A stretch of DNA of 26,129 nucleotides. Source: Nitrosopelagicus sp964511265. Lineage in GTDB: Archaea > Thermoproteota > Nitrososphaeria > Nitrososphaerales > Nitrosopumilaceae. The stretch lies in assembly GCA_964511265.1 (NCBI GenBank), contig CAZEES010000017.1, positions 1 through 26,129 on the forward strand, written 5' to 3'. The position numbers were made by a program, and so were the translations under genes. Positions 23,549 to 26,129 of the stretch are shown one piece after another. The notes beneath the pieces were generated by a model that was not told the origin of the DNA, made no database searches, and was given only the letters and a program-made list of their open reading frames with translations. Numbering within the stretch: position 1 is the stretch's first letter; each line of letters opens with the position of its first letter.

Positions 23549-23796
23549 TGGAAACTGCATACGTTTTAGTTCAATGTAAGATTGCACATGAGATGGAAGT
23601 GTTAAAGGCACTATTAGAAATTGATCTAGTAAAAGAAGCAAAAGGAACCTTTGGTTATTATGATATATTTACAAAAATTCAGGGGGAAAGCTCCTCACAA
23701 CTTGAAGAAATAATTACTAAAGACATTCGCAACATTCCTCATGTGACTGCTACCACCACGCTATCTATAATTCCTGAACAAGATTTTGAGAAATGA
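23548..23796 (+). CDS. Stand-alone RAM (Lrp/AsnC C-terminal) domain protein
   Basis: An 82-residue protein matching only the ligand-binding half of Lrp/AsnC regulators: 'AYVLVQCKIAHEMEVLKALLEIDLVKEAKGTFGYYDIFTKIQG' and 'IITKDIRNIPHVTATTTLSII'. There is no DNA-binding domain. RAM domains form beta-sheet oligomers that bind amino acids; stand-alone versions can act as sensors or binding partners. Its ATG overlaps the purF stop (TAATG), so it is the next member of the pur operon. It could sense glutamine, glycine or aspartate, all pathway substrates, but that is inference. Confidence 0.9.
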   Translation: METAYVLVQCKIAHEMEVLKALLEIDLVKEAKGTFGYYDIFTKIQGESSSQLEEIITKDIRNIPHVTATTTLSIIPEQDFEK

Positions 23797-23933
23797 GTAA
23801 AGAAACACGTTCCATAGACAAGAAAGGATTTTCAAATAAATTTTTTGAGGAACTGGACAAAGAACATGATAATGCGAAGGAATTTGCAAAACGACAAAAG
23901 GAATTAAAAGAAAAAAAGAAGCAACAAAGCTAA
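23793..23933 (+). CDS. 46-aa highly charged micro-protein at the end of the pur operon
   Basis: A short frame whose ATG overlaps the RAM gene stop (ATGA, 23793-23796), giving 46 residues rich in Lys and Glu (MSKETRSIDKKGFSNKFFEELDK...), predicted as one long basic/acidic helix ending KEKKKQQS. No cysteine or hydrophobic helix. The stop-start overlap, the same device used by the genes before it, is the best argument for translation. Function unknown. Confidence 0.62.
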   Translation: MSKETRSIDKKGFSNKFFEELDKEHDNAKEFAKRQKELKEKKKQQS

Positions 23934-23942
23934 TTCCTGTTC

Positions 23943-23949
23943 TTTTATA
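23943..23949 (+). promoter_or_regulatory. TATA box for candidate ncRNA
   Basis: TTTTATA is centred about 25 nt before the first base of the GC-rich inverted repeat at 23971, which is the distance expected for a transcription start at the foot of that stem. Confidence 0.5.
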
Positions 23950-23970
23950 CTGATTTTACAAGTAGTTTAC

Positions 23971-24038
23971 AACCAGGTTGGGGGCGTCCCTTATCCTTCT
24001 GCAAGTAGGCTAAATCGCCCCCAATCTCTGGTTAAGGG
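23971..24038 (+). ncRNA. Candidate structured small RNA (GC-rich stem-loop)
   Basis: A two-part inverted repeat: AACCAG (23971-23976) pairs with CTGGTT (24028-24033), and TTGGGGGCG (23978-23986) pairs with CGCCCCCAA (24016-24024), leaving a 1x3 internal loop (or a G-C pair plus bulges) and a 29-nt pyrimidine-rich apical loop. This is exceptionally GC-rich for this AT-rich sequence. A TATA box at 23943-23949 places a start at the foot of the stem. The next gene has its own TATA (24041-24047), so this looks like an independent short transcript rather than a 5' leader. It has no tRNA landmarks (T-loop, anticodon arm). The 3' end is a guess; it could instead be the 3' UTR or terminator of the pur operon. 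No known RNA family recognised. Confidence 0.5.
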
Positions 24039-24040
24039 TG

Positions 24041-24047
24041 TTAAATA
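24041..24047 (+). promoter_or_regulatory. TATA box of the Cys-rich mini-protein gene
   Basis: TTAAATA is centred 25 nt before the ATG at 24069, supporting a leaderless mRNA for that gene. Confidence 0.5.
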
Positions 24048-24068
24048 CTGATTCTGCAATACTAGACG

Positions 24069-24275
24069 ATGAAATTACGATGTACATCTTGTGCAAACTT
24101 CTGCTGTGATGGAAAAAAATGCAGTTGTTCTTGCCACAAAAAGTCATTCAGTCGAACAAATTCATATCTATCAAATGTAATGGATATGCTTGCAAAACAG
24201 AAAATTAAATCTGTAAAAAGTATTGATCTAAGCTGGCAATCTAACATTCTTGGATCAATGATGAGACTTGAATAA
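24069..24275 (+). CDS. 68-aa Cys-rich mini-protein
   Basis: A protein of 68 residues with seven cysteines and one histidine packed in the first 23 residues (C5, C8, C12, C13, C18, C20, C22, H23; 'CTSCANFCCDGKKCSCSCH'), followed by a basic, helical remainder (DMLAKQKIKSVKSIDLSWQ). The cluster suggests a small zinc site or a metallothionein-like metal-binding knot. A TATA element 25 nt upstream supports a real, leaderless gene. No family recognised. Confidence 0.72.
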   Translation: MKLRCTSCANFCCDGKKCSCSCHKKSFSRTNSYLSNVMDMLAKQKIKSVKSIDLSWQSNILGSMMRLE

Positions 24276-24311
24276 GAAAAATCTATTATCCTAGTTTTTT
24301 GTTGTTTTTTA

Positions 24312-24692
24312 ATGGCAAGTAAAATTCCAATCTTTGGAGGGATTGCAGCTGCTATTGCGGGCATAGTGTTTGTATTGTTCTTTATGCCTTCTGGCATTTC
24401 TCAAGAAGAATATTCGTTATCTGTTGATCCTACAAAAGAAAAACAAACTTTGTTTATCATGGCACGTGTTTCCTTAGAAAACACTGGCACAAAACCTCTG
24501 ACGAATGTTAAAATTGATTTTGGTGATGGTGATAGACTTTTTCTTGGTACCCTAAAACCGGGACAATTTGAAATTATCTCTCCTCCACAGGGTAATTCCT
24601 TGCAATATGTTATTGTAACAGCTGAAGAAGGAATCTATGTGAGTAAAGTTTATCGTTTGCCTGTTGCAATGCCTGGGATGATGGGGTCATAG
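24312..24692 (+). CDS. Membrane-anchored extracytoplasmic beta-sandwich-like protein
   Basis: A 126-residue protein: N-terminal hydrophobic anchor (about residues 8-26, GGIAAAIAGIVFVLFFM), then a domain outside the membrane, 'FIMARVSLENTGTKPLTNVKIDFGDGDRLFLGTLKPGQFEIISPP', which has the NTG..PL.NV.v.fG.G pattern of immunoglobulin-like/CARDB-type beta sandwiches, and a Met-rich tail (MPGMMGS). The tail and exposed location might suit metal contact, but this is speculation. TATA-like CTATTATC (24283-24290) lies about 26 nt upstream. purC follows 8 bp after its stop. Confidence 0.78.
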   Translation: MASKIPIFGGIAAAIAGIVFVLFFMPSGISQEEYSLSVDPTKEKQTLFIMARVSLENTGTKPLTNVKIDFGDGDRLFLGTLKPGQFEIISPPQGNSLQYVIVTAEEGIYVSKVYRLPVAMPGMMGS

Positions 24693-24700
24693 GTGTTTTT

Positions 24701-25525
24701 ATGGAATTTCTAAATTCAGGAAAAGTAAAAGACGTTTACGATATGGGCGATGACACTCTATTATTCAATTTTAGTAATCGTGTTTCTGCATATGATGTAA
24801 AATTTCATAACGAGATACCAAAAAAGGGACAAGTATTATGTAAATTTGCACAATTTTGGTTTGAACAATTAGATGTAGAGAATCATTTTGTAAAATCCCA
24901 CTCTGACACTGAAATAATTGTAAAAAAAATGCAAATGCTGCCAATTGAATGCGTTGTACGTGGTTATTTTTATGGAAGTATGGTGAATCGTTGGAAGTCT
25001 GGTGAAATCACTTTGCCTGATGGCACGAATACTGAACTTGCAGCAAAGCTTCCAACTCCTGTTTTTGATCCTACAACAAAATCTGAACACGATGTGCCAA
25101 TTACAAAAGATGATGCCGTAAAACAGAATCTTGTTACTATAGACGAATATGACTGGTTGTCTGAAAAATCAATTCAAATTTATAATAAAATGTCGGTGAT
25201 TGCAGATGCGGCTGGTTTCATCTTAGCAGATCTAAAACTGGAATTTGGAAAATTAGATGGAAAAATTACTCTTGGTGACTCTATTGGTCCTGATGAGTAT
25301 AGATTGTGGCCTAAATCATCTTATTCTCCGGGAAAAATTCAAGAGGCATATGATAAACAACTCCTTCGTGACTGGTTAACAGCAAATGGATACCAAAAAC
25401 AATTTGATGATTCACGTGCAAATGGGCAAGAACCTGTTGCACCTGAAATCCCAGCTGAAATTATTCAAAAAATGACTGACAGATATGTGACCGCATACGA
25501 GCGTACGACTGGCTTGTCTCTTTAA
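24701..25525 (+). CDS. purC: PurC, SAICAR synthetase
   Basis: A 274-residue enzyme joining CAIR and aspartate with ATP to give SAICAR. Motifs: N-terminal 'SGKVKDVYDMGDDTLLFNFSNRVSAYDVKFHNEIPKKG' (6-43), 'IECVVRGYFYGSM' (82-94), 'ADLKLEFGK' and 'DSIGPDEYRLWPKSSY'. Length is ordinary. No TATA box is placed directly upstream, but a GGTG Shine-Dalgarno-like element (24692-24695) overlaps the previous stop five bases before the ATG, so it is probably translated from a bicistronic mRNA with the membrane-anchored gene. Confidence 0.96.
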   Translation: MEFLNSGKVKDVYDMGDDTLLFNFSNRVSAYDVKFHNEIPKKGQVLCKFAQFWFEQLDVENHFVKSHSDTEIIVKKMQMLPIECVVRGYFYGSMVNRWKSGEITLPDGTNTELAAKLPTPVFDPTTKSEHDVPITKDDAVKQNLVTIDEYDWLSEKSIQIYNKMSVIADAAGFILADLKLEFGKLDGKITLGDSIGPDEYRLWPKSSYSPGKIQEAYDKQLLRDWLTANGYQKQFDDSRANGQEPVAPEIPAEIIQKMTDRYVTAYERTTGLSL

Positions 25526-25801
25526 CTCGATTTTAAAATTCCATATTTCTTGGCATATCCTCCTGTTTTGGGTAATATCCTGAAATTTTGTGAATTTTTA
25601 CCAAAAATCGCAGATTTTACAACTTTATCAACTTGATTGATACCACTATGAATAATCTTGTATTAGTTACAATAATAATAGTACTACTACTAAAATGATA
25701 CAGTCGGCTACTACATTTTTAGTTGCGTAAAAAAAATAATCTGATTGGACAAAAAAATCTGATACAGATAATTTTTAGCTAAGATCAATAGTAAAAACTA
25801 C
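25526..25801 (+). other. Intergenic region with a possible 16-codon hydrophobic ORF and repeated motifs
   Basis: A 276-bp AT-rich gap. It holds a TATA-like CTTTATC (25623-25629) 22 nt before an ATG at 25648 that opens a frame of 16 codons ending at 25698; the peptide is almost entirely hydrophobic (MNNLVLVTIIIVLLLLK-like, single Lys at the end). Further on, TGATACAG occurs twice (25696-25703, 25760-25767), AATCTGAT twice (25738-25745, 25756-25763; period 18), and an imperfect inverted repeat spans about 25734-25778. These could be regulator sites for the following gene. None of this is certain. Confidence 0.35.
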
Positions 25802-26129
25802 ATGTCAACAATACTCGAAAAACCAATCTCGGTGAATCGTACACTTGCAACAAGTCTGGAGCATGCAAAAGCTATCGAGGACCCCGCACGAGCAAAAATT
25901 CTGCAATTGCTATATCGAAAACATCTAAACGCAGAACAAATCACGACTCAATTAAAAAAGTCTGGATACAAAAAGGCCCTGACGACAACTAGGCACCACC
26001 TAGAAATTCTGAAAGCGGCTGAATTGATTGAGGTTGTGAAAATTGAAGAAAAGCGCGGTGCTATGGTAAAATACTACGGTACATCGACAAAGTTACTTGA
26101 CTATGAAACCCCAAAAGACTTTGAGAAAA
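25802..26129 (+). CDS. ArsR-like winged-helix transcriptional regulator (3' truncated by window)
   Basis: The frame opens with ATG at 25802 and runs off the window, so 109 residues are visible. Residues about 20-95 form a winged helix-turn-helix: 'HAKAIEDPARAKILQLLYRKHLNAEQI' (the ArsR-type 'L.dp.R..IL..L' helix), recognition region 'LTTTRHHLEILKAAELIEVV' and wing 'EEKRGAMVKYYGTS', the usual 'GR...YY' element. It most likely binds DNA as a dimer; the effector domain, if any, lies beyond the window. The two repeated motifs just upstream may be its operator. Confidence 0.87.
   Translation, partial: MSTILEKPISVNRTLATSLEHAKAIEDPARAKILQLLYRKHLNAEQITTQLKKSGYKKALTTTRHHLEILKAAELIEVVKIEEKRGAMVKYYGTSTKLLDYETPKDFEK

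Noticed and set aside
23971..24033. tRNA reading of the GC-rich stem
   Set aside because: The stem could mimic an acceptor arm, but the enclosed 29 nt are far too short for D, anticodon and T arms, and no T-loop consensus is present.
23988..24038. Pseudoknot between CCCTT (23988-23992) and AAGGG (24034-24038)
   Set aside because: The pairing is possible on paper, but with the full 15-bp stem formed the linker lengths (1 nt and 0 nt) cannot span it. It could form only if the outer six pairs open, so I do not claim it.
1..26129. CRISPR arrays, rRNA, tRNA, insertion sequences
   Set aside because: No regularly spaced identical repeats, no tRNA T-loop plus acceptor structures, no rRNA-like segments and no transposase genes were seen by eye.

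Overview
The window looks like chromosomal DNA of a marine ammonia-oxidising archaeon of the Nitrosopumilus type (Nitrososphaerota/Thaumarchaeota). I infer this from several things: strongly AT-rich, tightly packed genes; TATA boxes (TTTATA-like) lying about 22-30 nt in front of start codons, which implies many leaderless mRNAs; frequent TTG and GTG starts; the archaeal-type IMP pathway enzyme PurP; three-part PurS/PurQ/PurL; and a set of small conserved hypothetical proteins typical of this lineage. No rRNA, tRNA, transposase, phage gene or CRISPR array was seen. The taxonomic call is an inference without database searches.

Layout. 1-3677: tail of an Ala/Glu/Lys-rich coiled-coil protein, a small DUF3892-like protein, an M1 zinc aminopeptidase (tricorn-factor/aminopeptidase N family) and a membrane-anchored protein that starts directly at its stop codon. 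3709-6610: an SRPBCC protein divergent, from a shared TATA box, to a coiled-coil gene that overlaps a JAMM/MPN+ metalloprotease gene, followed by a membrane zinc-ribbon protein and a small unknown protein. 6611-9030 (minus): two dipeptide-type ABC permeases without ATPase or binding protein nearby. 9114-10665: HD-domain protein and mini-TPR protein. 10693-12058 (minus): a cobalamin-binding protein carrying the Wx9EH signature of CarH-type photoreceptors, and a four-TM protein. 12138-13074: small protein overlapping a PIN-like DUF5615 protein, plus a small unknown. 13067-15455: Cys-containing polytopic membrane protein, DUF151/BFN nuclease-like protein, PurP. 15517-15853: two 39-aa single-TM micro-proteins. 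15900-18435: UbiX flavin prenyltransferase, SRPBCC protein, TatA and TatC (minus), unknown protein (minus). 18535-23933: purS, an antisense CBS-pair gene, then a purQ-purL-purF operon that ends with a stand-alone RAM-domain protein and a 46-aa charged protein. 23971-24038: candidate structured ncRNA with its own TATA box. 24069-25525: Cys-rich mini-protein, membrane-anchored beta protein, purC. 25526-26129: intergenic region with a possible 16-codon ORF, then the start of an ArsR-like winged-helix regulator cut by the window edge.

Functionally the clearest theme is de novo purine biosynthesis: PurF makes phosphoribosylamine, PurS/Q/L make FGAM, PurC makes SAICAR, and PurP makes FAICAR using formate. 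A CBS-pair protein and a RAM-domain protein are interleaved and could be nucleotide or amino acid sensors. The most intriguing items are the CarH-like cobalamin protein, the GC-rich stem RNA at 23971, and the coiled-coil/JAMM/zinc-ribbon group.
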